A stretch of DNA of 64,000 nt, from contig NZ_BPRC01000008.1 in NCBI RefSeq assembly GCF_022179725.1, positions 168,670 through 232,669 on the forward strand, in the 5' to 3' direction. A model generated the notes under the pieces. That model saw only the letters and a list, made by a program, of their open reading frames with translations, made no database searches and was not told the origin of the DNA. The first letter of the stretch is position 1. Each line of letters opens with the position of its first letter. This DNA is from Methylorubrum aminovorans (lineage in GTDB: Bacteria; Pseudomonadota; Alphaproteobacteria; Rhizobiales; Beijerinckiaceae). This document shows, one piece after another, positions 45,403-53,472 of this stretch. Both the position numbers and the translations under genes were made by a program.

Positions 45403-45840
45403 CGTCGAAACTCCTCAGAATCGCGCCGAGCGCGCTCGCTTTAGCGTCGGCACCACCGCCGGGCCCGCGGCCCAAGCGTGGCAGTGCCATGGGGGAGAAG
45501 AACACCCCGTTTGAGGCCAATCTTCGGCATGCCGTCCCCCCTGCCTGCCGCCTCGCGCGGCCACCCCAGCTCGCGCGTGCGCCGAAGCACCTGAGCGGGG
45601 GCACTCGATCAAGGGCACCGGGGTGACCATACGTGTCTTGCTCCGTTTCCTCGCCCCATTGCCCTGCCGCCCCGTTTCCTTGCGCACCGCCCCCAAATCG
45701 TTGCAGAAGTGCGCGCCGTTCCGGATGTGTCCCAAAGCCCCTCGCACACCGCTCTTGAAGCGGACTCGTGAGCGGCAGCAGACAGCGGGCGGCGATCCGG
45801 AACGGATCCGGTGCCAACGTCGATCACGGTGCGAACTCCC
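45403..45840. other. intergenic region upstream of homoserine dehydrogenase
   Basis: 438 bases between divergent genes; GC-rich, no gene I can support. The hom promoter should lie in the second half. No obvious attenuator hairpin with a T-run. Confidence 0.4.
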
Positions 45841-47163
45841 ATGACGCAGACCCTTCGCCTCGGTATCGCGGGGCTCGGCACGGTCGGTGCCTCCGTCCTG
45901 GGCATGGTCGCCCGCCGCGCCGAGGCGCTCACCGCCGCGACCGGCCGCACCATCACCGTCACCGCCGTCTCCGCCCGCGACCGGAGCCGCGACCGCGGCG
46001 TGGACCTCTCGGGCCTGCACTGGTTCGACGATCCGGTAGAGCTGGCGCGCTGGGGCGAGATCGACGTGTTCGTCGAACTCGTCGGCGGCTCGGAAGGGGC
46101 GGCCAAGGCGGCGGTCGAGGCGGCGCTCGGCGCCGGCAAGCATGTCGTGACCGCCAACAAGGCGCTGCTCGCCCATCACGGCGCAGCGCTTGCCCGCTTG
46201 GCCGAGGAGCGCGGCGTGGCGCTCGCCTACGAGGCGTCGGTGGCCGGCGGCATCCCGGTGATCAAGGCGATCCGCGAGGGACTGACCGGCAACACGATCA
46301 GCCGCGTCTACGGAATCCTCAACGGCACCTGCAACTACATCCTCAGCCGCATGGAGGCGGAGGGGCTCACCTTCGAAGCCTGCCTCAAGGATGCGCAGGC
46401 GCTGGGCTACGCCGAGGCCGACCCGACCTTCGACGTCGAGGGCTTCGACACCGCCCACAAGCTCGCCATCCTCACGAGCCTCGCCTTCGGCGTGGAGATC
46501 GACGCCGAGGGCGTCTCCGTCGAGGGCATCTCGGCGATCCAGCCCCTCGACCTCACCATGGCCGACGAACTCGGCTACCGCATCAAGCTGCTGGGCGTCG
46601 CCCAGGCGACCGCCGAGGGCATCGAGCAACGGGTGCACCCGACCATGGTGCCGAAGGCCTCGGCCATCGCCCAGGTCATGGGCGTGACCAACGCCGTCAC
46701 GGTCGATGCCGACGCGGTCGGCGAGCTGACCCTGATCGGCCCCGGTGCGGGCGGGGCGGCCACGGCCTCGGCGGTCGTCGCCGACATCACCGATGTGGCA
46801 CTCGGCCTCGTGCGCCCGACTTTCGGTCAGCCGATGGCGAACCTCGCAAGCCCCCGACGAGTCGAGATGCAGCGCCACGAGGGCGGCTACTACATCCGGC
46901 TCACCGTGCACGACCGCACCGGCGTCGCGGCCGGCGTCGCCACCCGGATGGCGGAGGCCAACATCTCGATCGAGAGCATCGTCCAGCGCCGCTCGGCCAA
47001 GGCCGCCTCCAGCGACCCGCAGGGCCTGTCCGGCCAGCCCGTGCCGCTGGTGCTGATCACCTACGCCGCCACCGAGGGCAATGTCCGGAAGGCACTGGCC
47101 GCCATCGACCGCGACGGCCTGCTCGCCGAGGCGCCGCAGTTGATCCGGATCGAGCGCGAATAG
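45841..47163 (+). CDS. hom: homoserine dehydrogenase
   Basis: 440 aa from ATG 45841; GTG 45811 with GGAACGGA before it would add 10 residues. Reduces aspartate semialdehyde to homoserine for Thr, Met and Ile. NAD(P) site GIAGLGTVGASVLG at ~9-22, VVTANKALLAHHG, YGILNGTCNYILSRM and GYAEADPTFDVEGFDTAHKL (substrate site). C-terminal ACT domain (YYIRLTVHDRTGVAAGVATR, MAEANISIESIVQ) predicts threonine feedback control, known for the family. Monofunctional: no aspartokinase domain. Confidence 0.95.
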   Translation: MTQTLRLGIAGLGTVGASVLGMVARRAEALTAATGRTITVTAVSARDRSRDRGVDLSGLHWFDDPVELARWGEIDVFVELVGGSEGAAKAAVEAALGAGKHVVTANKALLAHHGAALARLAEERGVALAYEASVAGGIPVIKAIREGLTGNTISRVYGILNGTCNYILSRMEAEGLTFEACLKDAQALGYAEADPTFDVEGFDTAHKLAILTSLAFGVEIDAEGVSVEGISAIQPLDLTMADELGYRIKLLGVAQATAEGIEQRVHPTMVPKASAIAQVMGVTNAVTVDADAVGELTLIGPGAGGAATASAVVADITDVALGLVRPTFGQPMANLASPRRVEMQRHEGGYYIRLTVHDRTGVAAGVATRMAEANISIESIVQRRSAKAASSDPQGLSGQPVPLVLITYAATEGNVRKALAAIDRDGLLAEAPQLIRIERE

Positions 47164-47339
47164 GCCGGAGGCCGGCCGCGCTTCCGGCAAGATGCTGCCG
47201 GAGGTAACATCCGGTTCAGGAACGAAACAGCATCACATCGCGTCTCGTCCCGCATGCGCTCGGGCGCAGCCGGGGCGATGGCCGGCAATCGGCACCGGCC
47301 GAAAACAGGCCGGCCCCTGGGGATAAGGAACGAAGCGCG

Positions 47340-48335
47340 ATGTCGGTGGCCAATACCGGGATCTTCAGTGATCCCACGGCGCGGGGCCTGACGCTCGAAC
47401 TGGTGCGGGTGACGGAGGCCGCCGCCATCGCCGCCGCCCGCCTGCGCGGCCACGGCCGCGAGAAGGAGGCGGATCAGGCCGCTGTCGATGCCATGCGCGC
47501 CGAACTGATGGTGCTGCCGATCGAGGGCCGCGTGGTGATCGGCGAGGGCGAGCGCGACGAGGCGCCGATGCTGTTCATCGGCGAGCCCGTCGGCACCGGC
47601 CACGGTCCGTCCGTGGATATCGCGGTTGATCCTCTGGAGGGCACGACGCTCTGCGCCAAGGACATGCCGGGCGCCATCGCCGTGATGGCGCTGGCCGAGC
47701 GCGGCTCGCTGCTCGCCGCCCCCGACGTGTACATGCAGAAGATTGCCATCGGCCCCGGCTACCCGCCCGGCACGGTCGATCTCGACTGGAGCCCGGCCAA
47801 GAACATCGCCTCGCTCGCCCGCGCTAAGGGCGTCGAGCCCGCGGGCGTCACCGCGATCATCCTCGATCGGCCCCGGCACATGGACCTGATCGCCGCCGTG
47901 CGCGACACCGGTGCCAGCATCCGCCTGATCTCGGACGGCGACATCGCCGCGATCATCCACTGCACCAAGCCCGACGAGACCGGCGTCGACATCTACATGG
48001 GCACCGGTGCCGCGCCGGAGGGCGTGATCGCCGCGAGCGCGCTGCGCTGCATCGGCGGCCAGATGCAGGGCCGGCTGATCCTCGATTCCGCCGACAAGCG
48101 GGCGCGGGCGGCCAAGATGGGCATCACCGAGCCGAACCGGAAATACGACATGCACGACATGGCCCGGGGCGACGTCATCGTCGCGGCCACCGGCGTGACC
48201 ACCGGGGCCCTGCTCGCGGGCGTGCGGTTCAGCCCCGGCCTGATCGAGACGGAGACGGTGGTCTACCGCTCGAACACCGGCACGGTCCGCCGCATCGCCT
48301 GCGAGCACCGCCGGCCTGAGAACGCGCCGGGCTGA
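47340..48335 (+). CDS. glpX: class II fructose-1,6-bisphosphatase
   Basis: 331 aa. GlpX-type: VVIGEGERDEAPMLFIGE (~68-85) and DIAVDPLEGTTLCAKDMP (~93-110) provide metal ligands, then LDRPRHMDLIAAVRDTGA, GTGAAPEGVIAASALRCIGG and YRSNTGTVRRI. Acts in gluconeogenesis, and may also act on sedoheptulose bisphosphate in methylotrophs. It lies 176 bases after hom; a conserved hom-glpX pair in alphaproteobacteria, sometimes followed by recJ. GGATAAGGAACG lies upstream of the ATG. Confidence 0.95.
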   Translation: MSVANTGIFSDPTARGLTLELVRVTEAAAIAAARLRGHGREKEADQAAVDAMRAELMVLPIEGRVVIGEGERDEAPMLFIGEPVGTGHGPSVDIAVDPLEGTTLCAKDMPGAIAVMALAERGSLLAAPDVYMQKIAIGPGYPPGTVDLDWSPAKNIASLARAKGVEPAGVTAIILDRPRHMDLIAAVRDTGASIRLISDGDIAAIIHCTKPDETGVDIYMGTGAAPEGVIAASALRCIGGQMQGRLILDSADKRARAAKMGITEPNRKYDMHDMARGDVIVAATGVTTGALLAGVRFSPGLIETETVVYRSNTGTVRRIACEHRRPENAPG

Positions 48336-48345
48336 ACGCGCCCGG

Positions 48346-48395
48346 CGGCGGGAACGCGATCGTCCCGCCCGCGGTCGCCGCGTGGGACGATGCCC
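48346..48395. terminator. hairpin after glpX
   Basis: GATCGTCCC pairs with GGGACGATG across the convergent junction of glpX and the receiver gene; overlapping GGCGGG/CCCGCC arms give an alternative fold. No T-run. Confidence 0.4.
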
Positions 48396-48399
48396 GCGC

Positions 48400-48780
48400 T
48401 CAGCAGGCGACGGGCTGGCCGAACAGCGCCTCGGCGAGGCGGGCCGGCTCGATCGGCTTCTCGCAGTGGATCGCGTCCCGCAGGCGGTTCGGAACGGCGT
48501 TCTCCTCATAGCCGGTAGCGAAGACGAACGGCACGCCGCGGGCCCGGAGCGCGTCGGCAACCGGGAAGACCATGACCTCGCGCAGGTTGATGTCGAGAAC
48601 CGCGCCGTCGATGCGGGGGGTTTCCTCGATCATCGCTAGGGCGTCGTCGATGGTCCCCACGGGACCGATCACCTGCGCCCCGTTCTCCTCGAACACGCGC
48701 CGCATATCGTCGGCGATGAAGTACTCGTCCTCGACCACGAGGACGCGCCGTCCGTTGAGCAGTTCGGATCCATCCGACAT
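48400..48780 (-). CDS. single-domain response regulator
   Basis: 126 aa from ATG 48780 (GGAGGG upstream); the open frame extends to 49053 without support. One receiver domain: VLVVEDEYFIADDMRRVF (acidic pair), GAVLDINLREVMVFPVADAL with the phospho-acceptor Asp, FATGYEE (Thr) and CEKPIEPARL (Lys). All key residues are intact. FATGYEEN after the fourth strand is typical of the FAT GUY family of receivers involved in alphaproteobacterial general stress signalling. Partner kinase not in the window. Confidence 0.88.
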   Translation of the reverse strand: MSDGSELLNGRRVLVVEDEYFIADDMRRVFEENGAQVIGPVGTIDDALAMIEETPRIDGAVLDINLREVMVFPVADALRARGVPFVFATGYEENAVPNRLRDAIHCEKPIEPARLAEALFGQPVAC

Positions 48781-49121
48781 CGGCCTACCCTCCACTCGCC
48801 CCGATTCGCTCGGGATCGCGTCGGGACGGGAGTATAGACCGGGAAATGCGTTTCGCGGAGCCTCGCTCACAGATTTCAAGTTGCCCGCAACTGGAAGCCG
48901 GGGCCCGCCGCTGAGGCGGCCTGACGCCTCTTCGAGATTCGGCGGCCGACTTTCGGCGATGATGGTGCGGTGCGCCTTTCGACGGGGAGGTGCGCCGGCC
49001 CATCGAAAGGAGACACGTCGACGCCAGGATTGCGGACGCCGACCTGATACCATCAGGTCGGCTAAGGCGCCCGAGCCTCCCCCGAAAGGTGGTCCGCCGG
49101 CCTTTGTAAGAAGGCGATGCC
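48781..49121. other. intergenic region between receiver gene and TPR gene
   Basis: 341 bases. Holds a perfect 10-bp inverted repeat, GCCGACCTGA-TACCA-TCAGGTCGGC (49038-49062), and repeat copy D (49080-49123), adjoining the TPR stop codon. No protein gene seen. Confidence 0.5.
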
Positions 49122-49123
49122 CT
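49080..49123 (+). repeat. dispersed repeat family, copy D
   Basis: CCCCGAAAGGTGGTCCGCCG, GCCTTTGTAAGAAG, GCGATGCCCTAG. Aligns with copy A (CCCGAAAAGAGGCCACCGGC...). Its end overlaps the stop codon of the TPR lipoprotein gene. Confidence 0.6.
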
Positions 49124-49982
49124 AGAACAGGCCGCCCTGCATGCGGCCGACGCCCTGCTTGGCCACGGCGTTGTTGGGGTCGAGGCGAGCGGCCTGCTGA
49201 TAGCTCTCGCTCGCTTCCTTGCGGCGGTTCGTCTTCTCGTAGGCGAGCCCGCGATAGGCCCAGGACCCGGCATCCTTCGCGTTGACGTTGAGCGCCGCGT
49301 TGAAGTCCTCGATCGCCTTGTCGTACTGGCCCAGCGTGACCAGGCTCTGGCCGCGGGCGGCGTAGGGGGCGGCAACGAAGGGGTTGCGGTCGATGGCCGC
49401 CGCGAAGTCGCCGATCGCCTCCGGGTTCTGGCCCTGCTTCTGCCGCACGAGGCCGCGGGCATGGTAGGCTTCGGCCGACTCGGGAGCGAGGCGGATCGCG
49501 ACGTTGAGGTCGTTGAGCGCGCCGTTGAGGTCGCCCTGCGCGCGCTCCAGGTTCGCCCGGCCGATATAGGCGGCGGAGAAGTTCGGATCGATGGCGATCG
49601 CCTTCGAGAAATCCTGCATCGCGGCGTCGTTGCGGCCGGTCTGGCGGTAGGCGAGCGCCCGGTTGTTGTAGGCCGAGGCCGAGTTCGGATCGAGCTGGAT
49701 CGCCTTCGAGAAGTCGGTGATCGCCTCGCCGAACTGGCCCGAGCGGGCATAGGCGGCCCCGCGGGTGACGTAGGCGCCGGCATCCGACGGGTTGCGCGAG
49801 ATCACGTCGCTGAGCGAGGCGATGTTGACGTTGGTGGCCCCCGTGGTGTCGGTCTCCAGCACCGCGAACTGGCGCGGGGCGGTCGCGCTGCCGTAGGTCT
49901 CGCAGCCGGCCAGCGCCGCGGCGGTCAGCGCGAGGGCCCCGATCAGCCCCGCCTTGCGTCCGTCCAGCGTCATCCCGATCAT
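49122..49982 (-). CDS. TPR-repeat lipoprotein
   Basis: 286 aa from ATG 49982 (GGGGGAG upstream; GTG 49988 and ATG 49973 are alternatives). Lipoprotein signal with lipobox LAGC (LALTAAALAGCETYG), so it is tethered to a membrane in the periplasm. Residues ~65-275 form six TPR units with the W/Y-x-x-R-G-A-x-Y pattern (AYVTRGAAYARSGQFGEAIT; AYNNRALAYRQTGRNDAAMQ; AYIGRANLERAQGDLNGALN; and so on). TPRs mediate protein contacts; NlpI/PilF-like roles are known elsewhere but not assignable here. Its stop codon lies in repeat copy D. Confidence 0.88.
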   Translation of the reverse strand: MIGMTLDGRKAGLIGALALTAAALAGCETYGSATAPRQFAVLETDTTGATNVNIASLSDVISRNPSDAGAYVTRGAAYARSGQFGEAITDFSKAIQLDPNSASAYNNRALAYRQTGRNDAAMQDFSKAIAIDPNFSAAYIGRANLERAQGDLNGALNDLNVAIRLAPESAEAYHARGLVRQKQGQNPEAIGDFAAAIDRNPFVAAPYAARGQSLVTLGQYDKAIEDFNAALNVNAKDAGSWAYRGLAYEKTNRRKEASESYQQAARLDPNNAVAKQGVGRMQGGLF

Positions 49983-50408
49983 CTTCACGTTCTCCCCCGC
50001 GCCCGCTCGTCCGGATCTCCGCGGCGGCCCCTCAAGGGCCCGGATCATCCCGTCGCGCGCACGCTGCCGCAACACGGTGAATGGGCGCTTAAGCGGTCTC
50101 GCAAAACATCCGCATGGCCGGCGCGGGCCGCGAAGCGAAGGTCTTTTTGAGCCGAATCCGGTGAAGAGCGGGCCCGTTCGTCCGGCGAAGACCGGAGAAC
50201 GCGCACCGTGCTTTCCGCGAACGCCCTGTCCTCTCCGCTGGAACCTCGGGATGTGGCGAAGGTGTGGCCCGCGCCTTCACGCTGTCGAAGAAGGCTTCGA
50301 ATCGGGTTCGACTGTGATTTGCTGTTGCGGACGGGCGACAGATTGAATGGTCAAGCTTTCGTGCGCTCTTTGCGACGCACCGACCTCCCCAATCCGGTGG
50401 CGAGCACC
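49983..50408. other. intergenic region between purK and the TPR gene
   Basis: 426 bases; nothing convincing on either strand beyond a small hairpin (TCCGG-N6-CCGGA, 50181-50196). It includes the promoter of the TPR gene and the 3' end of the pur operon. Confidence 0.4.
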
Positions 50409-51521
50409 TCAGCCGAGTGGCTTGAGCCGGGTGACGTGACCCATCTTGCGGCCGGGGCGGGCCTCGGCCTTGCCGTAGAGGTGAAGGTGGGCGCCCGGCT
50501 CCGCGAGCAGTCCGACCCAGGAATCGGCCTGATCGCCGATGAGGTTCTCCATCTCCACCGCCATGCCGCCGGTGCGGGCGGTGTCGCCCAGCGGCCAGCC
50601 GCAGACGGCGCGCACGGTCTGCGCGAATTGCGAGGTCAGCGCGCCCTCGATCGTCCAGTGACCGGAATTGTGCACGCGCGGCGCGATCTCGTTGACGACG
50701 AGGCGAGCGGCGCCGTCAGACCCGGCGATCTCGAACATCTCGACCGCGAGCACGCCGACATAGTCCAGCGCCTCGGCGATGGCGCGGGCGATGGCGATGG
50801 CCGCGTCCCCCGTTGCACGCGTCAGCCCCGGTGCGGGCACGCGGGTGAGCGCGAGGATGTGGTCACGGTGCTCGTTGGCGCAGGGGTCGTAGGCCGCGAA
50901 CGCGCCATCGGGTCCGCGGGCGGCGACCACCGAGATCTCGCGCTCGAACGGCACGAAGCCTTCGAGGATGCAGGGCACGCCCTTGAACTCGGCCAGCAGG
51001 GCGGCCGGGTCGTCGCCCTCGCGGATCATGCGCTGGCCCTTGCCGTCATAGCCGAAGCGCCGGGTCTTCAGCACGGCGGGACGGCCGAGCGCCTCCAGGG
51101 CCCGGATCAGATCCTCGACCGTATCGACCGCCCGATAGGGCGCCGTCGGGATGCCGAGCGAAGTGACGAAATCCTTCTCCGAGAGGCGATCCTGTGTGGT
51201 GAGCAGCGCCGTCGCGCTCGGGCGCAGGGTCGCGTGCTCGGCCAGCACCGCCGCCGTGGCGTGGGGGATGTTCTCGAACTCGTAGGTGACCACGTCGCAG
51301 GCATCGGCGAAGGCGGCGAGCGCCGCCGGGTCGTCGTAGGGCGCGAGCGTGTGGGCATGGGCCACGTCGAAGGCCGGGCTGTCGGCGTCGGGGGCGTAGA
51401 TATGGACCTTGAGGCCGTACTGAGCCGCCGCGAGCGCGATCATGCGCCCGAGTTGGCCGCCGCCGACGATGCCGAGGGTGCCGCCGGGCCGGACATTCGG
51501 CGTGGACGTGGAAGAGGCCAT
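50409..51521 (-). CDS. purK: N5-carboxyaminoimidazole ribonucleotide synthase
   Basis: 370 aa. ATP-grasp enzyme that carboxylates AIR with bicarbonate and ATP, partner of PurE in purine synthesis. TLGIVGGGQLGRMIALAAAQ at ~15, EFENIP, LKTRRFGYDGKGQ, EGFVPFEREISVVAARGPDG, EMF and NEIAPRVHNSGHWT. Full length. Lies 59 bases downstream of purE on the same strand, with tandem repeats in the spacer. Confidence 0.96.
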   Translation of the reverse strand: MASSTSTPNVRPGGTLGIVGGGQLGRMIALAAAQYGLKVHIYAPDADSPAFDVAHAHTLAPYDDPAALAAFADACDVVTYEFENIPHATAAVLAEHATLRPSATALLTTQDRLSEKDFVTSLGIPTAPYRAVDTVEDLIRALEALGRPAVLKTRRFGYDGKGQRMIREGDDPAALLAEFKGVPCILEGFVPFEREISVVAARGPDGAFAAYDPCANEHRDHILALTRVPAPGLTRATGDAAIAIARAIAEALDYVGVLAVEMFEIAGSDGAARLVVNEIAPRVHNSGHWTIEGALTSQFAQTVRAVCGWPLGDTARTGGMAVEMENLIGDQADSWVGLLAEPGAHLHLYGKAEARPGRKMGHVTRLKPLG

Positions 51522-51538
51522 GGTGATTCGTGTCGTTG

Positions 51539-51594
51539 TCAGGCTTGTGAAGTCAGGCTTGCCAAATCAGGCTTGCCAAATCAGGTTTGCGAAG
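51539..51594. repeat. four 14-bp tandem repeats at the end of purE
   Basis: TCAGGCTTGTGAAG, TCAGGCTTGCCAAA twice, then TCAGGTTTGCGAAG. The fourth unit is the last 14 bases of purE, including its stop codon, so the array looks like repeated slippage duplications of the purE end into the purE-purK spacer. Confidence 0.85.
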
Positions 51595-52093
51595 GGTCCG
51601 GACGCTCGGCGACGGACTCGGTCTGGCGGGCGCGCCACGCGTCGAGCCGTTCGGCCAAATCGGCATCGGTCAGCGCCAGCACGGCGGCGGCGAGCAGGGC
51701 GGCGTTGACGGCGCCGGCCCGGCCGATCGCCAGCGTACCGACGGGGATGCCGGCAGGCATCTGCACGATGGAGAGCAGGCTGTCCTTGCCCGAGAGCGCC
51801 TTCGACTCGACCGGCACGCCAAAGACCGGCAGCGGCGTCATCGCCGCCGCCATGCCGGGCAGGTGTGCGGCGCCGCCCGCGCCCGCGATCACCACCTTGA
51901 AGCCGGCCTCCCGCGCGCCCTTGGCGAAGGCGACGAGCCGGTCCGGGGTGCGATGGGCCGAGACGATGCGGGCATCGTAGGCGACGCCGAGCGCGTCCAG
52001 CGTCTCGGCGGCGTTGCGCATGGTCGCCCAGTCCGACTGGCTTCCCATGATGATCGCGACCGGGGGCGATCCCAGCATCGTCGTCTGGCCCAT
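51581..52093 (-). CDS. purE: N5-carboxyaminoimidazole ribonucleotide mutase
   Basis: 170 aa from ATG 52093; ATG 52078 is an alternative, and neither has a strong ribosome site. Class I Pur[35 protein letters not shown] with the catalytic histidine, [40 protein letters not shown], and [13 protein letters not shown]. It interconverts N5-CAIR and CAIR. Operon with purK, spacer holding the repeats. Confidence 0.96.
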   Translation of the reverse strand: MGQTTMLGSPPVAIIMGSQSDWATMRNAAETLDALGVAYDARIVSAHRTPDRLVAFAKGAREAGFKVVIAGAGGAAHLPGMAAAMTPLPVFGVPVESKALSGKDSLLSIVQMPAGIPVGTLAIGRAGAVNAALLAAAVLALTDADLAERLDAWRARQTESVAERPDPSQT

Positions 52094-52334
52094 GACAGAG
52101 GGAGCGGACCTGTCAGTCCGCAAGAGGGCCGAATAACAGGGTGCGCCGCACCCCGGCAAGGCAGGCGGCTCGGCAAGGTGTTGAGCGGCGTGTCGGTCGG
52201 CCACGCGCCGATCGCCCGAGGCCTGTAAAAATCTCGCGGATTCCCGCCGGATCGCCCGGAGCCGAAATCGACCGACCGCGTTGTGAAGGAAACGGCCATT
52301 CGTGGCCGGCCCCCTTACCTCAGCGAGCCCTCAA

Positions 52335-52511
52335 ATGTCCTCCGTGGACCAGAACCTGCGCGCCCGCAACACGACCCATATCGACATCCACGACAGCACC
52401 ACCCGCAAGCACTGGGCCGACCTGCTCCAGGTCTCCGACGAGCGCCTTCGCAAGGCGGTCCGGATGGTCGGAACCCGCGTGTCCAGCGTCTCGGCCTATC
52501 TCGCCAAGTAA
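52335..52511 (+). CDS. DUF3606-type small protein
   Basis: 58 aa from ATG 52335; a GTG at 52302 would lengthen it. Core: TTHIDIHDSTTRKHWADLLQ, VSDERLRKAVRMVGTRVSSV, the DUF3606 pattern of small alphaproteobacterial proteins ('W...L.VSEEEL..AV..VG'). Role unknown; often abundant. A strong terminator follows. Confidence 0.78.
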   Translation: MSSVDQNLRARNTTHIDIHDSTTRKHWADLLQVSDERLRKAVRMVGTRVSSVSAYLAK

Positions 52512-52586
52512 ACCCTTCCGTCGCGAACCTCCCGCGCCACCTCGATCGCGGGCGCGCTGGAAAGTGGCGCCGACGGGACTTTGCAG

Positions 52587-52622
52587 AAGGCCGGGAGGGT
52601 CCGAACCTCTTCCGGCCTTTTC
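52587..52622 (+). terminator. intrinsic terminator after the DUF3606 gene
   Basis: AAGGCCGGGAGG pairs with CCTCTTCCGGCCTT around TCCGAA, followed by TTTTCT. Also serves the convergent DUF465 gene, whose stop codon is at 52622. Confidence 0.8.
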
Positions 52623-52843
52623 TACGCGATGATGTCCGGCGTGATCTGATCTTCGAGATGGGTGATCCGGTCGCGCAGGACGAGCTTGCGCTTCTTCAGC
52701 CGCTGCAATTGGAGCTGATCGACGGCGACGCTGAGCTTCAGCGCCTCGATGGCTTCGTCGAGATCCCGGTGCTCTTCCCGCAACCGACTGAGTTCCCCGG
52801 CCGGATCCGCGACCGCATCGTTGGCAACCTCGTCCGCCATCAT
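52622..52843 (-). CDS. DUF465 (YdcH-like) coiled-coil protein
   Basis: 73 aa from ATG 52843 (a second ATG follows directly). DUF465 pattern: ELSRLREEHRDLDEAIEALK, DQLQLQRLKKRKLVLRDRIT, HLEDQITPDIIA at the end. Small antiparallel coiled-coil protein of unknown function found in most alphaproteobacteria. It is divergent from a second DUF465 gene at 53106, an apparent paralogue pair. Confidence 0.85.
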   Translation of the reverse strand: MMADEVANDAVADPAGELSRLREEHRDLDEAIEALKLSVAVDQLQLQRLKKRKLVLRDRITHLEDQITPDIIA

Positions 52844-53105
52844 TGCTCGAAACACATCACCGGCCTTGACCGGGGGCGACCATGCGCCAAGCCCGACCGT
52901 GGGGCAAGGCGCAGGACCGGGTTCTCCCGCCCCGTCGAAGCTGGCAACGGTCAAGTTTAGCCCCGATCGTCACTTCGCCCCCACTCCTGAAGATTTGAAA
53001 TCACCTTGTTACGGACTCATCCATTTTGCCGCCGAATGGCTTCGACACGCCCGCCATCCTGTGCCAGTCTACCCCCGTCCGAAACAGTGACAGGAGCGAC
53101 ACCTC

Positions 53106-53282
53106 ATGTCCTTGCAGACGCATTTGAGCCAGCTCGCCGCCAAGCACGAAGCCCTGGAGCGCGAGCTTCACCACGCGATGCAATCCCTCGCCAGTGACGA
53201 TCTCCGCATCGCCGAACTCAAGCGTAAGAAACTGCACCTTAAGGACGAAATCGAGCGCCTGCGCGGAGACACCCTCCACTAG
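53106..53282 (+). CDS. second DUF465 (YdcH-like) protein
   Basis: 58 aa with AGGAGCG upstream of the ATG and a TAG stop. Sequence: MSLQTHLSQLAAKHEALERE, LHHAMQSLASDDLRIAELKR, KKLHLKDEIERLRGDTLH. The H-x-x-L-E-R-E ... R-I-A-E-L-K-R-K-K-L-x-L-K-D-E-I pattern is DUF465. Divergent from the longer paralogue at 52622-52843, sharing a 262-base region. Confidence 0.85.
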   Translation: MSLQTHLSQLAAKHEALERELHHAMQSLASDDLRIAELKRKKLHLKDEIERLRGDTLH

Positions 53283-53472
53283 CGGCATTCCGGCCGGCCC
53301 CGCCCCGGGAGACGCCGCTGGCCCTCTTCCTCTCCCGACTCGGACCACGACCTCACCGCCGCCTGGGACACCAGCGCGGCGGTTCTGCTGTCAGGCCGGC
53401 GCGCGGCGGTGAATTCCGCGCTATCATCGTCCTCGAACGGGCCGGATCAACCGGCCGCACGAGGAAACGCCG

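Noticed and set aside
50280..50340. tRNA-like stretch with GGTTCGA
   Set aside because: No cloverleaf can be drawn around it: no acceptor or anticodon stem pairs at the right distances.
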